From DASPKM01 sp963817075 (lineage in GTDB: Bacteria > Bacteroidota > Bacteroidia > Chitinophagales > Chitinophagaceae), in the NCBI GenBank assembly GCA_963817075.1, contig CAWFMT010000005.1:966807-1030806 (forward strand): a stretch of DNA of 64,000 bases, written 5' to 3'. The notes under the pieces are model-generated. The model was given only the letters and a program-made list of their open reading frames with translations, did no database searches and had not been told where the DNA came from. Below are positions 36,006-45,986 of this stretch, one piece after another. How positions within the stretch are numbered: position 1 is the first letter of the stretch; each line of letters opens with the position of its first letter. A program made the translations under genes and the position numbers.

Positions 36006-36605
36006 ATGAATTATCTCGCGCATGCATATTTATCATTTGGAGATTCAGATATCCTGGCAGGTAATATTTTCAGCGATTTTATCAAGGGAAAAAAGAAGTT
36101 TGACTTCCCACAGAAAATTCAAAATGGGATCAGTTTGCACCGTTCAATTGATCAATTTACCGATAGTCACAGATCTACCGCAACCGCTAAAAAATATTTT
36201 AAGCCGATCTATGGTCTCTATGCCTCTCCATTTGTAGATATAGCCTTTGATCATTTCCTTGCTACTGATGAAAAAATTTTTAATCCTGCGGAGCTCGAAG
36301 CATTTTCAAAAGCCACTTATTCGCAGCTGGAAGAATTTGAATCCCTTTTTCCTGATAGGTTCAAAACAGTATTTCATTACATGCGACTTCACAACTGGTT
36401 ATTCAACTACCAATTTCAAGAGGGAATATTCCGAAGTTTCGGAGGCCTGGTGCATCGCGCGAGCTTTATGGATGATCCGAGGCCTGCATGTGAGATATTT
36501 GTCAAATATTATAATGAACTGAAAGAGTCATATGAAGAATTCTTTCCTGAATTGAGAGCATTTGCCCTGGGAGAGTACAACATCCTTACAAACCCAGCCA
36601 CATAA
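36006..36605 (+). CDS. ACP phosphodiesterase family protein (AcpH/DUF479)
   Basis: A 199-residue all-alpha protein: MNYLAHAYLSFGDSDILAGNIFSDF in part, LHRSIDQFTDSH with metal-binding His/Asp, and FDHFLA. AcpH removes the 4'-phosphopantetheine arm from acyl carrier protein; it belongs to the HD-like metal-dependent fold. Many Bacteroidota have such a gene though the E. coli activity has not been shown for them. It ends 7 bases from the convergent ada gene. Confidence 0.85.
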   Translation: MNYLAHAYLSFGDSDILAGNIFSDFIKGKKKFDFPQKIQNGISLHRSIDQFTDSHRSTATAKKYFKPIYGLYASPFVDIAFDHFLATDEKIFNPAELEAFSKATYSQLEEFESLFPDRFKTVFHYMRLHNWLFNYQFQEGIFRSFGGLVHRASFMDDPRPACEIFVKYYNELKESYEEFFPELRAFALGEYNILTNPAT

Positions 36606-36612
36606 TAATATA

Positions 36613-37746
36613 TTATAGCGATGGATTTTTGTTTTGTTCCAGGTCCAGCAGGTATTTCTTTCTCCATAACCCGCCCCCATATCCTGTAAGCTTTCCATTT
36701 GACCCAATTACACGATGACAGGGGATAAGGATTGCAATCCTGTTGTCTCCATTCGCTCTGGCAACTGCCCGCTGAGCCCTCGTATTTCCTATTCTCACTG
36801 CCTGTGTTTGATAAGAAACAGTTTCGCCATATGGAATTTGTTGAAGGAGATTCCATGTCTTCCGCTGAAATTCTGATCCAGGTACAACCATCGGAACTGT
36901 GAATTCTTTCCGTATACCTTTGAAATATTCTTCCAGTTGATCAGCTAATAGTTGAAAATAATTATTCGTACCTGGGATTGTTTTTCCATTCAGGTGGCGC
37001 TCAATCCTTTTAAGCTGGGTTTCCAACATTGGTCTATCTGCAAATTCCAGGAGACAGATCCCATTTTCAACCGAGCAGGCAATCATGGGACCAAGTGGTG
37101 TTGGGATCCTTGTAGTCATGATCACGGTTTTATCCCGACTTTGAACTGGATTGAAGCCTGTTTGTTTCTTAAAAGAATCAGTGAATGCACTCAGGGATTC
37201 ATATCCTGATCCATATGCTGCTCCGGTTACGTTTTCTCCTAGCCTGATGCGTCCATAGGCATTGCTTATGCGAATGCTCTTTTGATAAGCAACAAAGGTC
37301 ATATTCATGTTCTTCTTGAACCATCTGCTGATTCTTTCTGGTTGAATGCCTCTTTTTCTCAAATCAGCAGCCTTGATCCTTAATGAGGGATCAAGATTTA
37401 TCTGATTAATGATTTCCTTTATAGGATCAGGATAATCGCCGTTTAAGCGTAATGGTTCACAAACCTTACAGGGCCGAAAGCCAAATAACAGCGCTTCTTT
37501 TGAGGAATTGAAGAACTCGCAATTTTCTTTTTTGGGTTTACGTGCGGAACAGGTCGGCCTGCAAAAGATGCCAGTAGTTTTTACCCCAACAAAGAACAGC
37601 CCTTCAAATGAACTGTCCTTATTTACCAGTGCCTGATAAAACACATCATTGGTGGGTGATTTTGCTGAGATCATTGCTTTATTTTCCACAAGAGTAGAAT
37701 ATCTATTAAAACCTGCCAACCTGTTTTTTGACATATAATTCTCCAA
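36613..37746 (-). CDS. ada: Ada-like methylated-DNA repair protein and transcription activator
   Basis: A 377-residue protein with N-terminal Ada zinc domain (Cys62, Cys66, Cys93, Cys96; FCRPTC and RPCKVC), an AraC-type helix-turn-helix (about 105-185) and a C-terminal O6-methylguanine methyltransferase with acceptor Cys343 in IPCHRV. It repairs methylphosphotriesters and O6-methylguanine and, when methylated at the N-terminal Cys, activates the adaptive response. The start may also be Met5 or Met25. The neighbours are unrelated. Confidence 0.92.
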   Translation of the reverse strand: MENYMSKNRLAGFNRYSTLVENKAMISAKSPTNDVFYQALVNKDSSFEGLFFVGVKTTGIFCRPTCSARKPKKENCEFFNSSKEALLFGFRPCKVCEPLRLNGDYPDPIKEIINQINLDPSLRIKAADLRKRGIQPERISRWFKKNMNMTFVAYQKSIRISNAYGRIRLGENVTGAAYGSGYESLSAFTDSFKKQTGFNPVQSRDKTVIMTTRIPTPLGPMIACSVENGICLLEFADRPMLETQLKRIERHLNGKTIPGTNNYFQLLADQLEEYFKGIRKEFTVPMVVPGSEFQRKTWNLLQQIPYGETVSYQTQAVRIGNTRAQRAVARANGDNRIAILIPCHRVIGSNGKLTGYGGGLWRKKYLLDLEQNKNPSL

Positions 37747-37775
37747 TCTGCAGCTTGCTTAAATTATGCTCCTAA

Positions 37776-40116
37776 CTATTCAAGGATTCTGAGTTTTGCA
37801 TAGTTCAGCATGATCTTCTTTTCACCATTATGTTCAAATTGAATAGTAGCAATGGGATTATGTGCGCTGCCTTCAAGTTTGGCAACAGTCCCGTATCCAA
37901 ATTTTTGATGCTCTACCTTTTGACCTTCCTTCAGGTTTGTGATATCACTGGCAGCAAAATCAGTAGAAGGGATATGCTCAACAGGTTTTGGTTTGCTTGC
38001 CTGCAAATAAGATGGTCTGTTGACCTGTCCTGATTCCGATCTCTGGCCACTCTCTTCAGTTTTAGATCCTCCAAAACCAAACCCACGGTTCATCCTTTCA
38101 AATGCGGAGCCGAAGAAACTCTGTCCCTGGTTCCTTGCTCCACCACCTGCAAAGCTTTTGTCTATATATTCGGCAGGTAGTTCATCAATGAACCTGCTTG
38201 GATCATTTTGCACGAGATTGCCAAATCGATATCTGGTGTTCGCATAGGAAAGACAAAGCTTTTGTTTGGCTCTTGTAATCGCCACATAAAACAATCTCCT
38301 TTCCTCTTCCAGTTCTTCTCTTGTATTAACACTGATACCATTTGGAAATAACATTTCTTCCAGGCCGGCGACAAACACAACTGGAAATTCGAGTCCCTTG
38401 GCAGCATGAATTGTCATCAATTTTACTGTATCGGCATTCGGGTCTTTTTCATCTGCATCTGTCAACAATGTGATCTGCTGTAGGTAGGTTCCCAATCCTT
38501 TATCTCCTACTTCTCCACTTTCTTCACTCAATGGCGTTTCAGTGAATTCTTTAATTGAGTTCAACAATTCCTGGACGTTCTCGTATCGGGCAACTCCCTC
38601 TGTGCTTTTATCATTGAACAATTCTTTTACAAAATTTGTTTGCTTTCCCAGGTGCATTGAAACCTCATAAGCGTTCTTATTGGCAAGCATGGAGCGAAAG
38701 CTCTTGATCATGGTGACAAAATTATCAATGGCTTCAAGTGTCCCTGCTTTAAAACCAAAAGCAGCGGCACGCTCTAATACCTCCCACATCGTTATGTTCT
38801 GCTCATTCGCATAGAGGATGGTTTTGTCTATTGTTGTTTTGCCAATTCCTCTAACAGGATAATTTATGATCCTCTTTAAGGCTTCTTCATCTCTTGGGTT
38901 TACTATCACCCTGAGATATGAAATGAAATCCTTGACTTCTTTTCGTTGATAGAAACTAATGCCTCCATAAATAGTATATGCAATCGCCATTCTTCTCAGG
39001 CTCTCTTCAAATGCGCGGCTTTGCGCATTCGTTCTGTAGAGGATCGAAAAATCCTTATTCATGAAATGATTTCGGAGTTTCATTTCCTGAATGGAGTCGG
39101 CAACAAACTTTCCTTCTTCATTGTCTGTCATGGTCCTCACAAGCCGGATCTTTTCTCCCTGATGATTATCGGTCCAGAGAACTTTTGGTATTTGTCCTTT
39201 ATTATGTTTTGATGATCTCATTGGCAACATTCAATATGCTTTGTGTACTCCTGTAATTTTGTTCCAGCTTCACCACTTTTACATCTTCATAATCTTTTTG
39301 AAATTGAAGAATGTTTTGAATTGTTGCGCCACGAAAGGAATAAATGCTTTGTGCATCATCGCCAACCACACATACGTTTTCATATACTGCCCCTAATAGC
39401 TTTACAATTTCGTACTGCACAGGATTCGTATCCTGATATTCGTCAATCAAAATATATTTGAATTTGTGCTGGTATTTGTGGAGTGTTTCGGGATAGAGCT
39501 TGAGGAGCTTGTACATGTTAAACAAGAGATCGTCAAAATCCATTGCGCCATTTCTAAAACAACGTTTCACATAGGCTGCATAGATCTGTGAAATAGCAGG
39601 ACGATTCGCCCGCATATCTTCCTGTTGGATATAAAAATCAGTTGCGTAGTCCTCGGGACCTACCAAGGCATTCTTTGCTCCACTGATGCGGTTCAATACG
39701 GTGTTTGGTTTGTAGTGTTTATCATCGAGGTTAAGTTCATTGACCACGGCTTTTATCACGCTCTTTGCGTCGTCAGTATCATAAATAGTGAAATTACTCG
39801 GGAAACCTAATTTGGATGCTTCTGCTCTTAGAACTCTTGCAAATACTGAATGGAAAGTGCCGATGTAAAGATTTCGGGCTTCATTAGTAACCAGCATCCG
39901 GTTCACTCTCTCTTTCATTTCCGCGGCGGCCTTATTAGTAAAGGTCAATGCAAGAATATTAAAGGCATCCACTCCCTTTGCCATCAAATGTGCGATACGG
40001 GTGGTTAATACCTTTGTTTTTCCGCTCCCTGCTCCCGCCACGATCATCAAAGGGCCATCGATATGAAGTACCGCCTCACGTTGCGGTTCATTCAATCCAC
40101 TTAAATAGTCCTGCAT
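37776..40116 (-). CDS. pcrA: ATP-dependent DNA helicase PcrA/UvrD, interrupted by a one-base frameshift
   Basis: Superfamily 1A 3'-5' helicase for repair and replication. N-terminal part (40116-39202): Walker A GAGSGKTK, LTFTNKAA, DEYQDTN, GDDAQSIYSFRGA. The frame then stops and resumes at about 39205 with HNKGQIPKV, motif IV-VI (LMTIHAAKGLEFPVVFV, VAITRAKQ) and a C-terminal Tudor-like RNA-polymerase-binding segment (GQKVEHQKFGYGTV). An extra base in the four-A run at 39207-39210 (minus strand) explains the break; without it the codons read IIKHNKG. Total about 780 residues, the normal size. Confidence 0.9.
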
Positions 40117-40276
40117 GGTTGCAAGTTACGCTTTGCAGACCTGAAAAAGGGAGCGTTGAGGTATCTGAAATCGTTATTTGTAAGTCAATGTGAGAAAAAA
40201 TCGGATAAGATTTATTGGATTTCCGAAGTTGTTTGGCAGGATTAAAATTCTCTGACATTAACACACTCTGAAAGGA

Positions 40277-40480
40277 TCAGGGTTTGTTGGTGCTATCAGC
40301 AACCTTATCCGGCATTCTTTGATAACTGGCTGTGTCACCGGTCTGGATAGTATCAATAGATGGGGCCCTGTTAAGACTGTCAGCGGTTGTTACTTCATCA
40401 GCTGAATTATTACAAGCGATGCAGGTGGACAGAATCAGAATTGCGAGAATGCTTCTCATGATTTTCTTTTCAATTCTCAT
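40277..40480 (-). CDS. Small lipoprotein of unknown function
   Basis: A 67-residue (or 60 from the second ATG at 40459) lipoprotein: hydrophobic ILAILILSTCIAC with lipobox Cys, then a polar, disordered Asp/Thr/Ser-rich tail. No homolog recognised. Coding potential rests on the lipobox and length only. Confidence 0.5.
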   Translation of the reverse strand: MRIEKKIMRSILAILILSTCIACNNSADEVTTADSLNRAPSIDTIQTGDTASYQRMPDKVADSTNKP

Positions 40481-40539
40481 GCAAATTACAGACCTAATCA
40501 GGTTAATAAATCATCGGTGAATTGTCTAATAAATAAAAA

Positions 40540-40560
40540 GGCCCATGAATTTCATGGGCC
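40540..40560 (-). terminator. Strong intrinsic terminator after the PepSY-like lipoprotein gene
   Basis: A 10-base stem GGCCCATGAA / TTCATGGGCC with a one-base centre, followed on the minus strand by TTTTTATTT. Confidence 0.8.
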
Positions 40561-40582
40561 CATTATTTTGACTTATCTGGAA

Positions 40583-41176
40583 TTACTTCGTGTCTTCTTT
40601 AGCTTTTCCTTCATCTCCCTTTTGTTTTACTATCCTTCCATCTTCAGCAATAGTCACCTTAACCTTGTTGCCACCTTTCTCAAGTTCCACTTCATACCTT
40701 GTTTCATTCTTATCATTTTCTTTATCCACTGAGGTAATTGTGTAATCCGCAAACTTGTTGTGAATTGCGTCATTTACTGCTTTAGGAAGCTTTGAGTGGT
40801 CAGATACTTTCGCGGTTGTTCTTATCCAACTTGTGTCATCATACCAGGAAGTATAATCCTGACCGTCCCAATTGAAATAAACAACGTAGTCAGAACTATC
40901 AAGTTTATAATCCCAATCACTCGCATCCGGAGTTCTGTTTGCATCCCTGCTATACTTGCTCCATTTTACATTTGACGCATTTGGATAGCGGGCTTCGAAA
41001 CTGGTGCGGTTTGATTGTGGTACCCCTGCATAAGCATCGGCATCATTTACAGGTGTGGAGCTGGAAACAGAGCTCGAATCGGTTGATGTTTCTGTTGTTT
41101 CAGTGCTGTTGTTGCAGGATAGCGTAAATAACGATGAGCCAGCAACAAGCATCATAAAGACTGATTTCATTTTCAT
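40583..41176 (-). CDS. PepSY-like lipoprotein
   Basis: A 197-residue lipoprotein: lipobox ending FTLSC, a Ser/Thr-rich linker (about 22-50), then two alpha/beta repeats of the PepSY/BLIP-like kind (FEARYPNASNVKWSK; VNDAIHNKFADYTITSVDK) and a basic, charged tail. Same fold group as 34673-35667 but not close in sequence. Function unknown; outer or inner membrane anchored in the periplasm. Confidence 0.68.
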   Translation of the reverse strand: MKMKSVFMMLVAGSSLFTLSCNNSTETTETSTDSSSVSSSTPVNDADAYAGVPQSNRTSFEARYPNASNVKWSKYSRDANRTPDASDWDYKLDSSDYVVYFNWDGQDYTSWYDDTSWIRTTAKVSDHSKLPKAVNDAIHNKFADYTITSVDKENDKNETRYEVELEKGGNKVKVTIAEDGRIVKQKGDEGKAKEDTK

Positions 41177-41464
41177 TTGATTTTTATTAAGAATAAATTC
41201 GAGACATGCTAATCCCCAAAATGGGGAAGAGCATTTAAACTCACTATCTGGTTCCCTTTAAATTTTGTGCCAGATGGACTCAGATGAGGCCGCAGTACCG
41301 TTCTCATGAAATGGCATAATAATTTGAACCATATTAGCATTACACCCTTTTCTATATCAATATCATCCCTCATCTTTTTAACTCTCCATTAAATTATAAA
41401 CTTTGAGAACAGAGTATCAAACGATCAAAAGAGAATTAATACAGCTTTCTGAATTAGTTCACAT

Positions 41465-42292
41465 ATGAATGAGAGCAAACTTCAGGAGAATGAAAAATTC
41501 CCTCTTGAAAGCCTGGTAGAGGAGCGTAATCGCGAATTGATCAAGACTAATGTTGAACTGGAAAGATCAAATTGTGAACTGGAGCAATTTGCATACGCAG
41601 CAAGTCATGATTTACAGGAGCCACTGCGTAAGATCCAGGTATTCTCCAATCTTTTAAATAATAGGAATGCGGGAATACTGAACGAGGAATCAAAGATGTA
41701 CCTGGAAAAGATCACCGCTTCTGCGGTAAGGATGACAATGTTGGTCAATGACCTTTTGAATTTTTCAAGATCATCAAGAGATGCAGGGCCATTTGTTAGA
41801 GTTGATCTGAATAATGTTATCGAAAACATCCGGACTGATTTTGAGTTATTGATCAGTCAAAAAAATGCAATCATTAGTTGTCAGGTACTTCCGGTTATTG
41901 AGGCCGTTCAGTTACAAATGAACCAGCTTTTCGCGAATCTGATCATCAATGCTTTGAAATTTGCAAGAACAGATATTCAACCTGAAATCCACATTTCATG
42001 TCGCGGATTGCAAAGCGAGGAATGTCTTGAATATCCATCGCTGGATGAGAATAATGTTTATTTCGATATCGTGATAAAAGACAACGGTATTGGCTTCGAC
42101 CCTCAATATGCAAAACAGATTTTCGAGATATTTCAACGATTGAATTGTGAATCTGAATATAGTGGATCCGGAATCGGACTTGCACTATGCAAGAAGGTCA
42201 TTAATAATCATCATGGAGTTATTTTCGCTGAATCAACTGAAGGCGAAGGCTCAAGTTTTCATCTCGTTCTCCCAACTTATCAGCACCGATAG
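41465..42292 (+). CDS. Soluble sensor histidine kinase without a sensor domain
   Basis: A 275-residue protein with a short N-terminal coiled coil (1-40), HisKA with phospho-acceptor His48 in ASHDLQEPLRK, N-box NLIINALKFA, G1 DNGIGF and G2 GSGIGLALCKKV. The DLQEPLRKI H-box is that of phytochrome-type kinases. No transmembrane segment and no input domain are present, so it is orphan and may take signals by partner contact. The receiver-only regulator at 14375 is a possible but unproven target. Confidence 0.87.
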   Translation: MNESKLQENEKFPLESLVEERNRELIKTNVELERSNCELEQFAYAASHDLQEPLRKIQVFSNLLNNRNAGILNEESKMYLEKITASAVRMTMLVNDLLNFSRSSRDAGPFVRVDLNNVIENIRTDFELLISQKNAIISCQVLPVIEAVQLQMNQLFANLIINALKFARTDIQPEIHISCRGLQSEECLEYPSLDENNVYFDIVIKDNGIGFDPQYAKQIFEIFQRLNCESEYSGSGIGLALCKKVINNHHGVIFAESTEGEGSSFHLVLPTYQHR

Positions 42293-42324
42293 TAAGGAGT
42301 TTGAGATTTGTTATTTGCGGTTTT

Positions 42325-42771
42325 TCATATGATGTTTCTTTCTTTTAGGATCTGCCTGATCTGAGAACGAAGCCCCAGAATTCTACCCGCCATTGCACCT
42401 GCGGTTAGAGAAAGGCTAAAGGCAATCAATTCATTTCCCTTTAAGAAAGCATGCAGAAACCAATGCCTGGTCAGCCAGAAAAGAATATAGATCACCAAAA
42501 TCATAATACCAGTTCTATCCATCCTGGCAATGACTTTTGAGGTTTCATCTTCCCAATAAATCTTTTTTCTTCTGAGAAATACACTTCCTATTAAGACTCC
42601 AAGCATCATTGCTCCAACACTCGCTGATACGTCCAGATATCCCCGCGAAAGTTCATATATGATAACAATTAAGAGGAGGGCAAACACTATAAAAAATATC
42701 CGCAGGCGAATAATGAGTTTTCTTTCAACAAACTCGCGGGCATTCTTACCTGTTCTTGAATTAAGGAACAT
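42325..42771 (-). CDS. Multi-pass membrane protein of unknown function
   Basis: A 148-residue protein with about four hydrophobic segments (near 22-40, 51-65, 91-110 and 118-132) and basic ends. No family recognised. It converges on the histidine kinase and is divergent from the GPx gene. Confidence 0.55.
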   Translation of the reverse strand: MFLNSRTGKNAREFVERKLIIRLRIFFIVFALLLIVIIYELSRGYLDVSASVGAMMLGVLIGSVFLRRKKIYWEDETSKVIARMDRTGIMILVIYILFWLTRHWFLHAFLKGNELIAFSLSLTAGAMAGRILGLRSQIRQILKERNII

Positions 42772-42918
42772 GAAGAATTTGAGGCAATTGATGTGCCGTC
42801 ATTTTACCTTGCAGTAGTTCGAAGCTTAAAAGTTTCAATGCAATCGAAAAATCACTGGCATGGAAGTGGTATCGGTCATAAGAAATTATACTTATTAAAC
42901 ACCGGATGGGCTCATACA

Positions 42919-43512
42919 ATGAAAATTAAGCAGTCAATTTTATCAATAATGTATCCTTTTGTGATTTGGTTAAGTCGCCTTATGGGGGGAAGGATTAAAG
43001 TTTTGTCCAATAAGCAAAATATGGCGCCTCCTAATTCTCTTTATCAATTATCGTTTGAACTGAATAACGGTAAGACCCAGAAGCTTGAATCCTTTAAAGG
43101 CAAAAAGATGTTGCTTGTAAATACTGCGAGTGATTGTGGATATACCCGGCAATACGAGGATCTCCAGGCTTTATATGAAAAGGAAGAAGGAAAACTTGTG
43201 GTTATTGGGTTTCCTGCAAATGATTTTAAAGAGCAGGAGGCCGGCAATGATGAACAGATCGCTGCATTCTGCAAATTAAACTTCGGCGTGAATTTTCCGC
43301 TCGCAAAAAAAAGCAGTGTAGTGAAAGGCGAAGGACAAAACCCGGTTTTTCAATGGCTTTCAGATTCCAGCAAGAATGGATGGTGTAACCGTCAGCCGAG
43401 CTGGAATTTCTCAAAATATCTGATCGATGAAAAGGGATCACTTACGCATTATTTCGATCCTGCAATTTCTCCGGTTAGCCAGGAGGTTTTAAATGCCATC
43501 AAGAAAGTTTGA
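42919..43512 (+). CDS. Thiol peroxidase of the glutathione peroxidase family
   Basis: A 197-residue protein with an N-terminal hydrophobic segment (4-22). The peroxidase Cys73 is in TASDCGYT, with FPANDFKEQE and PSWNFSKYLI giving the Trp/Asn partners; the Gln of animal enzymes is replaced by Asp, as in many bacterial forms, which usually use thioredoxin. ATG 42919 is preferred to 42793, whose extra 42 residues look like noise. Confidence 0.85.
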   Translation: MKIKQSILSIMYPFVIWLSRLMGGRIKVLSNKQNMAPPNSLYQLSFELNNGKTQKLESFKGKKMLLVNTASDCGYTRQYEDLQALYEKEEGKLVVIGFPANDFKEQEAGNDEQIAAFCKLNFGVNFPLAKKSSVVKGEGQNPVFQWLSDSSKNGWCNRQPSWNFSKYLIDEKGSLTHYFDPAISPVSQEVLNAIKKV

Positions 43513-43534
43513 AAGATTGAATGTTTGAGAGTTT

Positions 43535-43570
43535 AATCGCAAAGGCGCCAAGACGCAAGGTTTCGCAAAG
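43535..43570. repeat. Dispersed repeat, copy 4
   Basis: AATCGCAAAGGCGCCAAGACGCAAGG followed by a TTTCGCAAAG word, in the spacer before the CBU_0592-like gene. Confidence 0.55.
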
Positions 43571-43588
43571 TCTAATTAAAAATTATTT

Positions 43589-43822
43589 ATGAACTATAAT
43601 GACCTGATCGGCGCTATTGGAGTATTCATAACTTTATTGGCTTACTTCCTGATCATCTTCAATTTTATTCCCAAGGATGGCAAGTTGTTTTTCATCATGA
43701 ATATTGTTGGAGCCGGGTTGGCTTGTTATGCTTCTACTCTTATAGATTACTGGCCGTTTGTAGTCCTTGAAGGAACCTGGACGTTGATCTCAGTGGTGGG
43801 GTTAGTGAAAGTGTGGAAGTGA
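43589..43822 (+). CDS. Small CBU_0592-like membrane protein
   Basis: A 77-residue protein with three hydrophobic segments separated by short turns (IGAIGVFITLLAYFLI; FFIMNIVGAGLACYAS; PFVVLEGTWTLISVVG). The order and final LEGTW...G pattern match the CBU_0592 domain family, whose role is unknown. Confidence 0.68.
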   Translation: MNYNDLIGAIGVFITLLAYFLIIFNFIPKDGKLFFIMNIVGAGLACYASTLIDYWPFVVLEGTWTLISVVGLVKVWK

Positions 43823-43907
43823 TAATTTAAAAATGAAAAATGTAAAATAAAAACTGGTCTCAGCAATAAATCTCAAAATCTCGAAATCTCAAAATCCAAA
43901 ATTGTTT

Positions 43908-44942
43908 CTACCCGCACCCAATTGCAAAAGCTTCCTTATCTACTGGTCTTCTTTCAAACTGGAAACCAGTATAGGTAACAATGATCAGCTGAAGTATAGA
44001 TTCAATTTCATCCATTGACTTCGCTAGCACAAGCTGCTGCCTGAATTCTTTTATATTGGGAAGCCCCTTAAGATAATTTGCATAATGGCGTTTCATTTCA
44101 TTCAGGCCTGCAAGACTCCCTTTCCATTCAATTGATCTATGAAGATGTGTACGTATCACTTTCACTCTTTCTTCAATTGAAGGAGGATCGAGGTGGGTGC
44201 CGGTTTTAATGTAATGTTTGATCTCATTGAAGATCCAGGGATATCCAATAGCCGCACGACCAATCATGATTCCATCAACTCCGTATCTGTTCTTATAATC
44301 CAAAGCCTTTTCAGGAGTATCAATATCTCCATTTCCGAAAATTGGTATCGAAATGCCAGGTTGATTCTTAACTTTTGCGATCCAGCTCCAATCTGCTTCT
44401 CCCTTGTATAATTGTGATCTTGTTCTCCCATGTATTGCCAGGGCCTTGATCCCTGTGTCCTGCAAACGTTCCGCAACCTCAATGATGTTTATGCAATCAA
44501 CATCCCATCCCAGCCTTGTTTTGACAGTTACTGGAAGATTGGTAGACCTGACAACCGCATCGGTTAATCTTACCATTAGTTTAATATCCTTCAGCACAGC
44601 TGCTCCAGCTCCTTTGCTCACCACTTTTTTGACAGGGCATCCAAAATTTATGTCGAGCAGATCAGGTTGAACGGCTTCAACAATTTTTGCACTCATTGCC
44701 ATCGCTTCCTCATCGCCACCAAAAATTTGAATGCCGATAGGTTTCTCGTAATCAAAAATGTCCAGTTTCTGTTTGCTTTTTATTGCATCCCTGATCAATC
44801 CTTCGCTTGATATGAATTCGGTATACATCAGGTCTGCTCCGTTTACTTTACACACAGCGCGGAATGGGGGATCGCTCACATCCTCCATGGGTGCAAGAAG
44901 GAGTGGAAAATCAGGAAGAGATATTTTACCGATCGTTATCAT
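43908..44942 (-). CDS. dusB: tRNA-dihydrouridine synthase B
   Basis: FMN enzyme that reduces uridines in the D-loop of tRNA. The 344-residue protein has LAPMEDVSDPPFR at the start, catalytic Cys in INFGCPVKKV, the RLGWD strand, LAIHGRTR, and GNGDI. Family-typical length. It is head to head with the CPBP gene; a minus-strand TAAATTTG box (45028 to 45021) may serve it. Confidence 0.94.
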   Translation of the reverse strand: MITIGKISLPDFPLLLAPMEDVSDPPFRAVCKVNGADLMYTEFISSEGLIRDAIKSKQKLDIFDYEKPIGIQIFGGDEEAMAMSAKIVEAVQPDLLDINFGCPVKKVVSKGAGAAVLKDIKLMVRLTDAVVRSTNLPVTVKTRLGWDVDCINIIEVAERLQDTGIKALAIHGRTRSQLYKGEADWSWIAKVKNQPGISIPIFGNGDIDTPEKALDYKNRYGVDGIMIGRAAIGYPWIFNEIKHYIKTGTHLDPPSIEERVKVIRTHLHRSIEWKGSLAGLNEMKRHYANYLKGLPNIKEFRQQLVLAKSMDEIESILQLIIVTYTGFQFERRPVDKEAFAIGCG

Positions 44943-45020
44943 TGGAAATCATGCTGAATAGGCTTCTGCCACCTATCCCTTATCTTGCATTTCGCTTTCT
45001 GTTTTTTAGGCAAGCGGTTG

Positions 45021-45028
45021 CAAATTTA
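45021..45028 (-). promoter_or_regulatory. Putative -7 element for dusB
   Basis: Minus-strand TAAATTTG matches TAnnTTTG; leader about 75 bases. No -33 TTG. Confidence 0.3.
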
Positions 45029-45050
45029 CATTTTCAATTTCAGAGATAAG

Positions 45051-45986
45051 ATGAGATCTTCCTTAAAATACCAGCATCCGGGAATTCAGTTCGCAGTTCT
45101 GCTTGGATTGATGGCGGTGATGTTTATTGTGGCCACTTTCCTGAATTCGGCCATGTTTCCAGATGTTGGCAAAGCACTTGCATCAAGTGGCGATGAAATC
45201 TCGCGGGAAGCTCTATCCCAATTTAAATGGTCACAACTGATCTCTGCTATCCTGATCTTTATTGTACCCGCACTACTCTATGGCAATCTCTCAGATGAAA
45301 AGCCATTGAGATACCTGGGGATGCAGAAGGAACTGAATGTCATTGTGCTATTCGCTGTCATGATCCTTGTAGTAGTTGCCCAGCCGTTTGCTATCTACCT
45401 GGGTCAACTGAATCAACAAGTGCATTTTGGTGCAATTCATGACGAATTGAAGAAGATGGAAACCTTCTATGAAAAGGCAATGACCAATTTTGTGAGAATG
45501 AATTCTTCTACGGACTTGCTTATAAATCTTTTTATAGTTGCCTTTTTACCTGCATTGGGTGAGGAATTGTTTTTCAGAGGGGCTTTGCAAAACGTACTTG
45601 AACGCTGGACAAGAGTTCCCTGGATAGCGATCATACTGTCATCACTTTTCTTTTCGCTATTGCACCTCACTGTTTTCAAGTTTCTTGGCATTCTTACATT
45701 AGGACTTATTCTGGGAATCATCTTTTACCTCACCCGAAATCTTTGGTATTGTATTCTTTTCCATTTTCTCAACAACGCACTTGCCTTACTTGCTTCTTAT
45801 TATGCTTCGCGAAGTGAAACACTAAAGAAAATATCCCAGGATGATTTCAAATTGAGTGTTGGAGCTGCAATTATCAGTTTAATTATTACAATTGGTATTT
45901 TTTACCTGATAAGGAGACGATTGCCTCATCGCCCATTGCACCGCTCTTTACCTCCAAATAGTTCAATCAATAATCCAGCTATCTGA
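45051..45986 (+). CDS. CPBP family intramembrane metalloprotease
   Basis: A 311-residue membrane protein with about eight hydrophobic segments. The CAAX-protease/bacteriocin-processing motifs are present: GEELFFRGAL (Glu-Glu and Arg), then FSLLHLTVFK and HFLNNALAL with conserved histidines. It is expected to cleave within the membrane; the substrate is unknown. ATG 45051 was chosen over the noise-like upstream extension. Its TGA overlaps the cdsA ATG, so both are translated together. Confidence 0.86.
   Translation: MRSSLKYQHPGIQFAVLLGLMAVMFIVATFLNSAMFPDVGKALASSGDEISREALSQFKWSQLISAILIFIVPALLYGNLSDEKPLRYLGMQKELNVIVLFAVMILVVVAQPFAIYLGQLNQQVHFGAIHDELKKMETFYEKAMTNFVRMNSSTDLLINLFIVAFLPALGEELFFRGALQNVLERWTRVPWIAIILSSLFFSLLHLTVFKFLGILTLGLILGIIFYLTRNLWYCILFHFLNNALALLASYYASRSETLKKISQDDFKLSVGAAIISLIITIGIFYLIRRRLPHRPLHRSLPPNSSINNPAI

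Noticed and set aside
42793..42918. Longer start of the GPx gene
   Set aside because: The first 42 residues have no family similarity and are preceded by a sensible second ATG with a signal-like segment.
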